Part shown: piece after piece, positions 16,003-23,808 of the stretch
Position numbering within the stretch: position 1 is the first letter of the stretch
How the letters are laid out: every line of letters begins with the position of its first letter
Assembly (NCBI RefSeq): GCF_004122165.1
Contig: NZ_SBKO01000005.1
Span: 1-64,000 of the forward strand
Direction of reading: 5' to 3'
Origin: Flavobacterium amnicola
GTDB taxonomy: Bacteria > Bacteroidota > Bacteroidia > Flavobacteriales > Flavobacteriaceae
Length of the DNA: 64,000 bases
The notes under the pieces: generated by a model
What the model was told of the DNA's origin: nothing
The model's input: only the letters and a program-made list of their open reading frames with translations
Database searches by the model: none
Made by a program: the position numbers and the translations under genes

Positions 16003-16641
16003 TTATTTAAAATCAATTTTTTTTAATTCGTTAAAATTTTTCTTCAAACGCTTTAATAGGAGGCCATACATAATATAATATAACAAGATGAAAACGCCTA
16101 TAATAAAAATCAAAATAGTTAAATAAACCCCAATTAAAAACACAAAACGCATATTACTATTCTCTACAGAGTCGTGCAATATTTGTTGGATTTTTTGATC
16201 ATGCGTAATTTGTGAAATCATGAAAATGAAGTAAATAACGATAATCATACTTAAATTATACCAAAAATAGTATTTAACCGTATTACGGGAATTTAAAATA
16301 CTGGCTAACATGCCTTTAACACTGTCTGAGGTGCTTATTTTTTTGTAATTTCTATAAAATTTTATAATAAAATAGACGATGATAAGGTAATTTACGTAGG
16401 TAAACGTTTCAATTATTATTTTTAGATGATAGGCTTCCAATAAATCGGTATACTTAGTGTCGTCGCTAAAAATAAAGCTCAATCCAGTCCAGAATAAAAT
16501 TTCTATTACACTAATAATAAATATCCATTTTATCGCCGAAGAAGAATTCTTGTGCAACATGCCATAGATTTTTTCTTCCGAAACATTCGGATAATTATCG
16601 CTTTTATTCCAAGTTTTTTTTAATAAATCCAACTCTTCCAT
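16003..16641 (-). CDS. Membrane protein paired with second ECF sigma factor, candidate anti-sigma
   Basis: 212 residues. The soluble N-terminus (MEELDLLKKTWNKSDNYPNV, to about residue 35) is followed by four hydrophobic helices (about 36-57, 75-95, 125-145 and 170-195) and a basic tail. Layout, size and opening motif match the protein at 9716-10309, whose gene also follows an ECF sigma gene. No known anti-sigma domain was recognised. Starting 14 nt after the sigma stop, it is almost surely co-transcribed with it. I infer membrane control of the sigma factor. Confidence 0.7.
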   Translation of the reverse strand: MEELDLLKKTWNKSDNYPNVSEEKIYGMLHKNSSSAIKWIFIISVIEILFWTGLSFIFSDDTKYTDLLEAYHLKIIIETFTYVNYLIIVYFIIKFYRNYKKISTSDSVKGMLASILNSRNTVKYYFWYNLSMIIVIYFIFMISQITHDQKIQQILHDSVENSNMRFVFLIGVYLTILIFIIGVFILLYYIMYGLLLKRLKKNFNELKKIDFK

Positions 16642-16655
16642 TTTCTCCTTTATCG

Positions 16656-17150
16656 TTACGGATTAATAATTTGTTTCAGTTTTGTTTTAATTCTATTCAT
16701 TTTCACACGGGCATTAACTTCACTAATACCCAATGTTTCGGCAATTTCAGTATAATCTTTATCTTCCAAATACATGAAGACCAAGGCTTTTTCAATGTCA
16801 TTTAATTGCTGAACTGCTTTGTATAATAGTTTGATGTGTTCTTCTTCCTCATAGTTGTATTCTTCCTGCAAAACAAAATGCCTACCAGTTTCAAATTCAA
16901 TTGTATTGACTGATTTGGTTGATTTTCGATATAAAGTAATAGCAGTATTAAGAGCCACTCTATAAGCCCAAGTTGAAAATTTTGATTCGCCTCTAAACTT
17001 AGGAAAGGCTTTCCAAAGCTGAATGGTTATTTCCTGAAACAAATCATTGTGTTCGTCCTCATTTTGAGTATATAGCCGACAAATCTTATGAACAATGTTC
17101 TGATTTTCTTTTAGTTGCGTAACAAAGGATTGCTCTAGCGTGGTACTCAT
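16656..17150 (-). CDS. ECF-type RNA polymerase sigma factor (second of two)
   Basis: 164 residues, the same length as the first. Sigma2 is visible as 'DLFQEITIQLWKAFPKFRGE' and 'FSTWAYRVALNTAI'; sigma4 as 'LVFMYLEDKDYTEIAETLGI' with 'SEVNARVKMNRIKTKLKQI'. It leads a leftward group: sigma, membrane protein, then (past a new promoter) the small peptide and two HEAT proteins. It is a plausible regulator of that locus. Confidence 0.93.
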   Translation of the reverse strand: MSTTLEQSFVTQLKENQNIVHKICRLYTQNEDEHNDLFQEITIQLWKAFPKFRGESKFSTWAYRVALNTAITLYRKSTKSVNTIEFETGRHFVLQEEYNYEEEEHIKLLYKAVQQLNDIEKALVFMYLEDKDYTEIAETLGISEVNARVKMNRIKTKLKQIINP

Positions 17151-17237
17151 ATAGAAATTAGTAGTATTTTGGCCGAATTTGTTACAAATAAAGTAAAAAT
17201 CTATTCTTCTAAACCTTTAAACTCCTGAACTCTTTTG

Positions 17238-17245
17238 TAACTTTG
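17238..17245 (+). promoter_or_regulatory. -7 box of ndh
   Basis: TAACTTTG, 21 nt before the ATG. The surrounding TTTGTAACTTTGG followed by TCTGAAAAAT recurs almost unchanged upstream of pepD (21671-21694). The -33 position has TTT rather than TTG. Confidence 0.6.
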
Positions 17246-17266
17246 GGAATCTGAAAAATTAATTCA

Positions 17267-18571
17267 ATGAACATTCCCCAATCTTCTAAAAAAAGAGTCG
17301 TAATTATAGGTGGCGGTTTTGCCGGAATTTCTTTGGCTAAAAAACTTAAGAATAAAAACCTTCAAGTAGTACTTTTAGACAAGCATAATTATCATACGTT
17401 TCAGCCGTTATTGTATCAAGTGGCAACAGGTGGATTAGAAGCAGGTTCTATTGCCTACCCGATTCGAAAAGTAATGCAAGATTGTCCCGATTTTTATTTT
17501 CGATTGACTTCCGTTAAAGAAATTGATGCCGATAATCAAAAAATTATTTCTGAAATTGGTGATTTACATTATGATTATTTAGTAATTGCTACAGGTTCTA
17601 AAACCAATTATTTTGGAAATAAAGAAATCGAACGCAATTCGATGTCGATGAAAACGATTCCGCAATCGTTGAATATTAGAAGTTTGATTTTGGAAAATTT
17701 CGAACAAGCCGTTCTCACTAAAGATGCTGCTGATAAAAATGCACTGATTAATTTTGTTTTAGTGGGCGCAGGTCCAACAGGAGTAGAGTTGGCAGGTGCT
17801 TTGGCCGAAATGAAAAAAGCAATTCTGCAAAAAGATTATCCTGATTTGGATATACGTAAAATGGAAATCAACTTAATCCAAAGCGGCGACCGAATTTTAA
17901 ACACAATGAGTGAGAAATCTTCTAAAGCATCGGAGGCATTTCTTGAAAGTCTAGGAGTAAAAATTTGGAAGAATGTGCGTGTGACTAATTATGATGGAAG
18001 AACGGTAACTACCAATTCAGAGCTAACTTTTGAATCAGCAACTGTTATTTGGACAGCAGGGGTTCAAGGCGCTGCCATTCAGGGATTATCTTCTGAAGCC
18101 CTAATTGAGCGTGTTGAACGCATTCGCGTAAATGAATTCAATCAGGTAAAAGGATATGATAATATTTTTGCCATCGGAGATATTGCCGCTATGGAAAGCG
18201 ACGCCAATCCGCAAGGACATCCCATGATGGCACAACCGGCTTTACAGCAAGGCGCTTTACTCGGAGAAAATTTGGTGCATCTTATTCAAAATCAGCCTAT
18301 GAAACCCTTTTTGTATAATGATAAAGGGTCTATGGCTACTATTGGTCGTAATAAAGCAGTTGTCGATTTACCCAAATATCATTTTAGTGGCGTTTTTGCT
18401 TGGTTTGTTTGGATGTTTGTGCATTTATTTTCTTTAATCGGATTCAAAAATAAAGCAGTCGTATTCCTGAATTGGGTCTATAACTACATTCGTTTTGATC
18501 GAGAAGGGCGTTTAATTATACGTCCATACAAAAAGAAAAGTTTTACCACGTTTACCAGCGATGAGATTTAA
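17267..18571 (+). CDS. ndh: Type II NADH:quinone oxidoreductase
   Basis: 434 residues. A peripheral, non-proton-pumping FAD enzyme that passes electrons from NADH to menaquinone. Two Rossmann motifs are clear: 'VVIIGGGFAGISLAKKL' (about 10-26, FAD) and 'VLVGAGPTGVELAGAL' (NADH). The FAD-binding 'GYDNIFAIGDIA' follows, then the hydrophobic C-terminal membrane-binding region 'FAWFVWMFVHLFSLIGF'. 'YHTFQPLLYQVATGGL' is the quinone-site-type motif of the family. It is divergent from the ECF sigma operon and ends in a clear terminator. Confidence 0.92.
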   Translation: MNIPQSSKKRVVIIGGGFAGISLAKKLKNKNLQVVLLDKHNYHTFQPLLYQVATGGLEAGSIAYPIRKVMQDCPDFYFRLTSVKEIDADNQKIISEIGDLHYDYLVIATGSKTNYFGNKEIERNSMSMKTIPQSLNIRSLILENFEQAVLTKDAADKNALINFVLVGAGPTGVELAGALAEMKKAILQKDYPDLDIRKMEINLIQSGDRILNTMSEKSSKASEAFLESLGVKIWKNVRVTNYDGRTVTTNSELTFESATVIWTAGVQGAAIQGLSSEALIERVERIRVNEFNQVKGYDNIFAIGDIAAMESDANPQGHPMMAQPALQQGALLGENLVHLIQNQPMKPFLYNDKGSMATIGRNKAVVDLPKYHFSGVFAWFVWMFVHLFSLIGFKNKAVVFLNWVYNYIRFDREGRLIIRPYKKKSFTTFTSDEI

Positions 18572-18597
18572 CTAACAGAACCTATGGAAAGCTTTAT

Positions 18598-18636
18598 AAA
18601 ATCATGATTTATAGTTATATCATGATTTTTTTTTTT
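18598..18636 (+). terminator. Terminator of ndh
   Basis: Arms 18598-18608 and 18619-18629 (AAAATCATGAT / ATCATGATTTT), 10-nt loop, then a T-run to 18636. Confidence 0.82.
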
Positions 18637-18817
18637 GTAACTTTAAGCTGGCTAAATAAGTTAAAATTTACGCTAAATTCCTTTCAACTTTTACCCAATT
18701 ACTTGACGGTACACATGGGTTTGAGGTTCATGTAAACTTCAAACAAATGAAAGATTGTCCTTATCGAAAAGGAAGCCGAAAACCAAAAGAGTAGGCAAGA
18801 ATTTAATTTAAAAAAAA

Positions 18818-19186
18818 ATGAAAAACTCAATGTTGATGAAATTCTCATTCGTTGCTATTATGCTATTTATTAATGTGCATAATATGAATGGACAAACAAA
18901 AATGGAGTCGTGGCCTGGAGTCACAAAAAAAGTTTTGACAGATAACGAAAAAGTGAGTGTTGCAGAAGTAACTTTTGCACCAGGAGCTGTTGCAGATTGG
19001 CATTCTCACCCACAGTATTCAGTATATGCTGTGACAAATGTTAAAATGAAAACGGAAATAAAAGATAAAGAAACCGTTGTAGTCGAATTAAAATCAGGAC
19101 AAGTAGGTTGGTCTGAAGCAGTCACACACAAAACTACTAATGTGGGTAAAAAACCTTTTACGGTAATCGTAACTGAAATTAAATAA
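18818..19186 (+). CDS. Secreted cupin-domain protein
   Basis: 122 residues. A signal peptide (hydrophobic 8-20, 'NMNGQ' near 25) precedes a single cupin barrel with 'PGAVADWHSHPQYSVYAV' (metal-binding His pair) and 'VGWSEAVTHKTTNVGK' (third His). Small periplasmic cupins of this kind bind a metal and may be sugar- or signal-related; the substrate is unknown. The 246-nt gap before it (18572-18817) contains the ndh terminator and a start-less 44-codon open stretch that I do not call a gene. Confidence 0.8.
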   Translation: MKNSMLMKFSFVAIMLFINVHNMNGQTKMESWPGVTKKVLTDNEKVSVAEVTFAPGAVADWHSHPQYSVYAVTNVKMKTEIKDKETVVVELKSGQVGWSEAVTHKTTNVGKKPFTVIVTEIK

Positions 19187-19251
19187 ATTTATAGGGATAA
19201 GGGATAAGGCAAAAGGGATAAGTTTAGTAACTATAGAACTTTTTCCTTGTA

Positions 19252-19290
19252 TCTTTTCTCTTTTCTCTTTTCTCTTTTCTCTTTTTTCTC
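19252..19290. repeat. TCTTTTC heptanucleotide tandem repeat
   Basis: Four perfect 7-nt units (19252-19279) plus a degenerate fifth, in the 109-nt gap after the cupin gene. Just before it, GGGATAA occurs three times (19194-19221). It lies immediately after the stop codon of the DUF3810 gene on the other strand. Confidence 0.85.
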
Positions 19291-19295
19291 AACTC

Positions 19296-20348
19296 TTACA
19301 ATTCCCTTTTATCATAATAATTCACCAACAAATCGACGAACTTACTATAGCTCTCCATACCATCCTTTTGTTGATTCATTTTTAAAAAATGATCATAAAA
19401 TATTTCAAAACCTTTGTCGATAAAACTTCTGTGACTCATCCAAAAATCTTCACTTTCTTGAAAATTAGTCAAAATGCCAGGATGTATAGTTTTGAGTAGT
19501 TGATTGAATTTCGCTTCGTCTTTGGTTGCAATATTTGCCAAACAATAGCGTAATGCATAGGTATAACCCGCATATTTAAAATGTAAATCTTCATTTTGTG
19601 TCGAAGCTAAAAAACCAATAAAATTGCATTCGCTTTCACTGGCAAATCCCATTTGATGCGCCATTTCGTGACAAGTGGTAGCAGGTAAATTATATTTTGG
19701 AGGCAAACTATTGACTTGCGCCTCATTGGTAAACGGATTCAAATAGCCTCCAAAGCCCATATAGGTTAGAGGATAACTGAATAATGATTTCTTTATACTC
19801 GGATTAGAGTATGTGAAAAAGGGGTGTTGTAAAGCTAGTTTTTGATATCCATTTTCTACTTTTTCAAATATTTTATTTACATCATAAGGCGATTGAACTG
19901 GTTTGCTACTGTTTTTTGTGATTGTAAAATGGATAGTGTTAGTTTTTGCAATTAATTTTTGAGTGAATTGTATTAATTGCTCATCGGTATATTCTCTTTT
20001 AATATTCATTTTTTCAAACAATGGCAATCGATAGTAATTAAAAGCCCATAACAAATGAAATAAAAAATAGACCACCGAAACTAAACTTATAATAGATGCT
20101 ACTTTTGACTTCCAATGGGTTTTTTGATGTATAAAAAACCATCTAATACCCCAAATGATTAATAAACCGTAAAAAATATCCCCAACAGAAAAAGGAATCC
20201 ACCCTAAAAGTATTCTCGAAAATTTTGAGAGGTATACATATAAGCCATTACTGTAATTGTTTTCCACAAATTCTGGAAAAAAAGTCAATAGTTGTAATCC
20301 AATAATTTGAACAACCAATAACAAAATTACTATGTTTTTTGTTTTCAT
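19296..20348 (-). CDS. DUF3810 family membrane protein with HExxH zinc-protease motif
   Basis: 350 residues. Three N-terminal hydrophobic segments ('NIVILLLVVQIIGLQLLTFF' from residue 4, about 40-60, and about 75-95) are followed by a large domain containing 'TTCHEMAHQMGFASESECNF'. The HEMAH and downstream Glu fit a zinc metallopeptidase, probably facing the periplasm. I chose the ATG at 20348; the frame extends to 20459 but overlaps the 3' end of the serine-hydrolase gene. It is second in a leftward pair with that gene (13-nt gap). Substrate unknown. Confidence 0.8.
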   Translation of the reverse strand: MKTKNIVILLLVVQIIGLQLLTFFPEFVENNYSNGLYVYLSKFSRILLGWIPFSVGDIFYGLLIIWGIRWFFIHQKTHWKSKVASIISLVSVVYFLFHLLWAFNYYRLPLFEKMNIKREYTDEQLIQFTQKLIAKTNTIHFTITKNSSKPVQSPYDVNKIFEKVENGYQKLALQHPFFTYSNPSIKKSLFSYPLTYMGFGGYLNPFTNEAQVNSLPPKYNLPATTCHEMAHQMGFASESECNFIGFLASTQNEDLHFKYAGYTYALRYCLANIATKDEAKFNQLLKTIHPGILTNFQESEDFWMSHRSFIDKGFEIFYDHFLKMNQQKDGMESYSKFVDLLVNYYDKREL

Positions 20349-20361
20349 TTTTTTAATTGCC

Positions 20362-21603
20362 CTATTTAACTTTACTTGTTTTTTTGATAAAATCCTCACA
20401 AACCAATTTAAAAATTTCTTCTTCAAATTTATAAAAGGAACTGTTTTTACCTTTTTCAAACGGAATTAAGCAACCATTTGTAATAACTACAAAACCAAAA
20501 TTTTGTTTTTCAGAAAAATATGCATCACTAATTAATCCATAAGCATCTCCAGCATGCCCGATAAAATTTCCAAAAAAATCAGGATCATAGATTAAATCGG
20601 AAGTATTCAAATTCGTTTGATGTAATCCTAATCCATATTGCTTGAAAAATCCATTATAATGATCTCCATTATTTCCAGTGAAAGTCCACTGATTTTTTTT
20701 CATCAATTGAATCGTTTTTTTTGAAAGTATTTTAGCTGTCTTCCCTTCATTTTTTAGATACTTTATGAATTTTCCAATATCTAATGCTGAAGCTCTTAAT
20801 CCGCCTTGAGGTGCAAAAAAAACAGCATTATTTCCAACTTTATAATTATTTAAATCACTTGGTGAAGGTTTTATTCCTTTGAAATCATCTTTATTGGGAA
20901 GCCAACCCTTTTCATCAAATCGATATATCGTTCCGATTGTTTGAATATCTTCAATATCTTGCAGATTAAATGTTGCTGTAATACCTAATGGATTTAGTAT
21001 TTCGTTTTTCATATAAATATCGAAACGCTGCTTACTTATTTTTTCTATCAAAGTTCCAATCAGTCCATAATTAAAATTACAATAGGTAAAATAAGTACCC
21101 GGTTTATAGTTCATAAACATATCGGATGTGAAACTTTTGCCTGTTGGAGTAATTACACTGCTTACACTAGGACTAGGAGTTTCATTGTAGGTAGACGCTA
21201 AAAAAGCATCATAACCCGCACCATCTTGAATTGAGGATGTATGACTCAGCAACATTCTAAAAGTAATAGGAACACCAGGGAAGTTAGGATTTTCAACTTT
21301 GAAATTCAGATAGTCAGAGATAGCATCATCCAATTGAAACATTTTTTTATCATACAATTTCATCAATCCCAAAGCGGTAAATGCTTTAGAAATAGAAGCA
21401 ATTCTGAATTTAGTTTCGGGAGTAATGGGTAATTTTTGAGCTTCATTTCGATAGCCAACAGCATATACTTTCTCAGTTGTACTAGAAAAAGTGTAAACCG
21501 CTAGTCCCATTAATTGATTTTCCTTGCAAATATGTTCAAGACTTGTCTCCATATTTTGAGCTAGGAATGGACTACAAAAAAACAACATGATTAAAAATCT
21601 CAT
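20362..21603 (-). CDS. Beta-lactamase-family serine hydrolase
   Basis: 413 residues with a signal peptide (MRFLIMLFFCSPFLAQ). The class C beta-lactamase/DD-peptidase fold is shown by S-I-S-K (residues 70-73, the SxxK nucleophile) and 'YCNFNYGLIG' (the Y-x-N element). 'NFIGHAGDAYGLISDAYFS' corresponds to the H/KxG strand. It is probably a periplasmic esterase or peptidase rather than a true beta-lactamase. It is first gene of a two-gene operon with the DUF3810 metallopeptidase-like protein, suggesting shared peptide or cell-wall substrates (inference). Confidence 0.85.
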   Translation of the reverse strand: MRFLIMLFFCSPFLAQNMETSLEHICKENQLMGLAVYTFSSTTEKVYAVGYRNEAQKLPITPETKFRIASISKAFTALGLMKLYDKKMFQLDDAISDYLNFKVENPNFPGVPITFRMLLSHTSSIQDGAGYDAFLASTYNETPSPSVSSVITPTGKSFTSDMFMNYKPGTYFTYCNFNYGLIGTLIEKISKQRFDIYMKNEILNPLGITATFNLQDIEDIQTIGTIYRFDEKGWLPNKDDFKGIKPSPSDLNNYKVGNNAVFFAPQGGLRASALDIGKFIKYLKNEGKTAKILSKKTIQLMKKNQWTFTGNNGDHYNGFFKQYGLGLHQTNLNTSDLIYDPDFFGNFIGHAGDAYGLISDAYFSEKQNFGFVVITNGCLIPFEKGKNSSFYKFEEEIFKLVCEDFIKKTSKVK

Positions 21604-21672
21604 GGGATACCTTTTTAATCAAATATAGATTATTTTTAAAAACAAACTAATCCTTTTATACTCCAAACTTTG

Positions 21673-21680
21673 TAACTTTG
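21673..21680 (+). promoter_or_regulatory. -7 box of pepD
   Basis: TAACTTTG, 28 nt before the ATG, in the same extended context as the ndh promoter. No TTG at the expected -33 position. Confidence 0.55.
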
Positions 21681-21707
21681 GACTTCTGAAAAATAAAACT
21701 AACAATA

Positions 21708-23168
21708 ATGAGCCAAGAAATAAGAAATTTGGAACCCAAAGCACTTTGGAACAAATTTGCCGATTTAAACGCAGTGCCTCGTCCGTCTAAAAAAGAAGAG
21801 CGAGTTATCGAATTCATGAAAAACTTCGGAACCAGTTTAGGATTGGAAACTTTTGAAGATGAAATACGCAACGTAATTATCCGAAAACCAGCCACACCAG
21901 GGATGGAAAATCGTAAGCCTATCGTAATGCAAGGGCATTTGGATATGGTACATCAAAAAAATAATGATACTGTTTTTGACTTTGATAAACAAGGGATTGA
22001 CATGTATGTCGATGGTGACTGGGTTCGTGCTAAAGGAACGACATTAGGTGCGGATAATGGACTTGGAGTAGCTGCGATTATGGCTATTCTTGAGAGTAAA
22101 GATATTGCACATCCTGCTATTGAAGCCTTGTTTACGATTGATGAAGAAACAGGAATGACAGGGGCGTTGAATTTAAAAGGAGGGATTTTGCAAGGACAAA
22201 TTCTTTTGAATTTAGATACCGAAGAAGACGATGAAATTGATATCGGTTGTGCCGGTGGAGTAGATGTAACAGCTACTCGTGGGTATAACGTGGAAGAAAC
22301 ACCAGAAGGTTCTGTAGGCTATACTATTACTGTGAAAGGATTAAAAGGAGGACACTCCGGAATGGACATTCACAAAGGATTAGGGAATGCTAACAAAATC
22401 ATGAACCGTTTGTTATTTGACGGATTTGAAAATTTTGGTTTGCAAATTGCCGAAATTTCAGGAGGTAGTTTGCGTAATGCAATTCCGCGTGAAAGCGTTG
22501 CGAAAGTTATTATTGCCGAAATGTATGATGAAGCCTATGTGTTCGACATGCAAGAGGTAATCAATGATATCAAAACAGAATTCAAAACAACGGAACCTAA
22601 ATTGGAAATTTTGATTGAAAAATCAGATTTGCCAGCCAATGTAATGGATTTAGGTGTACAAGAAGGATTGTTAAGATCCCTTTATGCTGCCCATAACGGA
22701 GTGTACCGAATGAGCGCTGATATGGAAGACTTGGTTGAAACTTCAAATAATATTGCAAGAGTAATTGTAAAAGATGGTGAAATTTCGATTCAGAATTTAA
22801 CCCGTTCTTCGGTTGAAAGCTCAAAATTTGATTTAGCGAATGCCTTGCGTTCGGCCTATGAATTATTTGGATGTGAAGTTGAATTTGGTGGAAGTTATCC
22901 AGGTTGGACACCAAATGTTAATTCGGAAATCTTAGATGTTTTGGTTAATATCTACGAAAAGCAAAATGGAGCAAAACCAAACGTTGTGGCTTGTCACGCA
23001 GGTTTAGAATGCGGAATTTTAGGAACAAATTATCCGGGAATGGATATGATTTCTTTTGGTCCAACCATTCATGGAGCGCATAGTCCAGACGAAAGAGCTT
23101 CAATTAAATCGTCTCAAAAATTCTGGAAGTTCTTATTAGAAATATTAGGAAACATTCCAACGAAATAA
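21708..23168 (+). CDS. pepD: Aminoacyl-histidine dipeptidase (Xaa-His dipeptidase)
   Basis: 486 residues, as usual for PepD of the M20C family. Cytoplasmic dizinc peptidase that splits dipeptides such as carnosine. Metal and catalytic motifs in order: 'IVMQGHLDMVHQK' (His and the Asp two residues on), 'TLGADNGLGVAA' (bridging Asp), 'TIDEETGMTGA' (catalytic Glu pair), 'GGHSGMDIHKG', and a late 'GPTIHGAHSPDER' with the last metal His. Monocistronic, with its own promoter and a strong terminator. Confidence 0.95.
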   Translation: MSQEIRNLEPKALWNKFADLNAVPRPSKKEERVIEFMKNFGTSLGLETFEDEIRNVIIRKPATPGMENRKPIVMQGHLDMVHQKNNDTVFDFDKQGIDMYVDGDWVRAKGTTLGADNGLGVAAIMAILESKDIAHPAIEALFTIDEETGMTGALNLKGGILQGQILLNLDTEEDDEIDIGCAGGVDVTATRGYNVEETPEGSVGYTITVKGLKGGHSGMDIHKGLGNANKIMNRLLFDGFENFGLQIAEISGGSLRNAIPRESVAKVIIAEMYDEAYVFDMQEVINDIKTEFKTTEPKLEILIEKSDLPANVMDLGVQEGLLRSLYAAHNGVYRMSADMEDLVETSNNIARVIVKDGEISIQNLTRSSVESSKFDLANALRSAYELFGCEVEFGGSYPGWTPNVNSEILDVLVNIYEKQNGAKPNVVACHAGLECGILGTNYPGMDMISFGPTIHGAHSPDERASIKSSQKFWKFLLEILGNIPTK

Positions 23169-23173
23169 TACCT

Positions 23174-23208
23174 AAAAAAAAAATCCCGCATAAAGCGGGA
23201 TTTTTTTT
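23174..23208. terminator. Bidirectional terminator between pepD and the PepSY gene
   Basis: ATCCCGC/GCGGGAT stem (arms 23175-23189 and 23195-23208, loop ATAAA) with A and T runs on both sides. The stop codon of the leftward gene overlaps it. Confidence 0.88.
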
Positions 23209-23758
23209 AAGCTAAGAATATCAAAAAGAGAAGGGGAAACAAAATTCCGGCAAATGCCAGTTTCCAACCTCTACGTTTAAAACTAAATTTACCAGCAGGT
23301 ATCATAATCGTTCCAGTTATCGCAATAAAGATTAAAGACAATCCAAAAATATCCGAATAGTAAATCCACCAATTAGAAGTATTTTTGTGTAGCTTCATCA
23401 TTTGGCTAACGATAGGTGTTTTTTGGAAGGATACAATTTCACCTTTTCCGGTTTTCATGTCAATTTCAACATCGTGCTTTTCGAAAGAAATTTTAAACTC
23501 ACCATCTTTCACTTTGTGACGGCGAAATTTATCATCAATGCCCAATTGTTTTCCAAAATCTTCTGCAAATTTTTCAGTTATTTTTTCTTCTTCTTGTGGT
23601 ACAGTAACCGAAATTTCTTTGGTTTCTACTGTGTATTTTTCGGCATGAAAAATATCTCTATGATTCATTAAAATCCCCGAAAAAGCAAAGGATACAATTA
23701 ATCCGATATAAAAATAGCCTAAATCACGGTGTAAGCCTCTAAATGTTTGTTTGTTCAT
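23207..23758 (-). CDS. PepSY-associated membrane protein
   Basis: 183 residues. An N-terminal helix (about 14-31, 'YFYIGLIVSFAFSGILMNHRD') precedes a periplasmic PepSY-like domain ('KLGIDDKFRRHKVKDGEFKISFEKHDVEIDMKTGKGEI'-type, with core 'VEIDMKTGKGEIV'). A second helix follows ('DIFGLSLIFIAITGTIMI'), then a basic loop and a third. Such proteins commonly accompany siderophore or haem receptors and may act in ferric reduction or regulation. It lies 50 nt downstream of the TonB-dependent receptor and is the last gene of the iron block. Confidence 0.82.
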   Translation of the reverse strand: MNKQTFRGLHRDLGYFYIGLIVSFAFSGILMNHRDIFHAEKYTVETKEISVTVPQEEEKITEKFAEDFGKQLGIDDKFRRHKVKDGEFKISFEKHDVEIDMKTGKGEIVSFQKTPIVSQMMKLHKNTSNWWIYYSDIFGLSLIFIAITGTIMIPAGKFSFKRRGWKLAFAGILFPLLFLIFLA

Positions 23759-23808
23759 TTTTAGTATAAATAATTCAGTTATTAGAATATTCTATGATTG
23801 TTTTTTTT

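Noticed and set aside
18660-18794. 44-codon open stretch on the + strand before the cupin gene
   Set aside because: It has no start codon except an internal ATG near the end and no recognisable domain. It may be a gene remnant but cannot be supported.
20362-21603. True beta-lactamase resistance gene
   Set aside because: SxxK and YxN fit the wider serine hydrolase family; nothing specific to resistance enzymes is seen and the partner gene is a DUF3810 protein.
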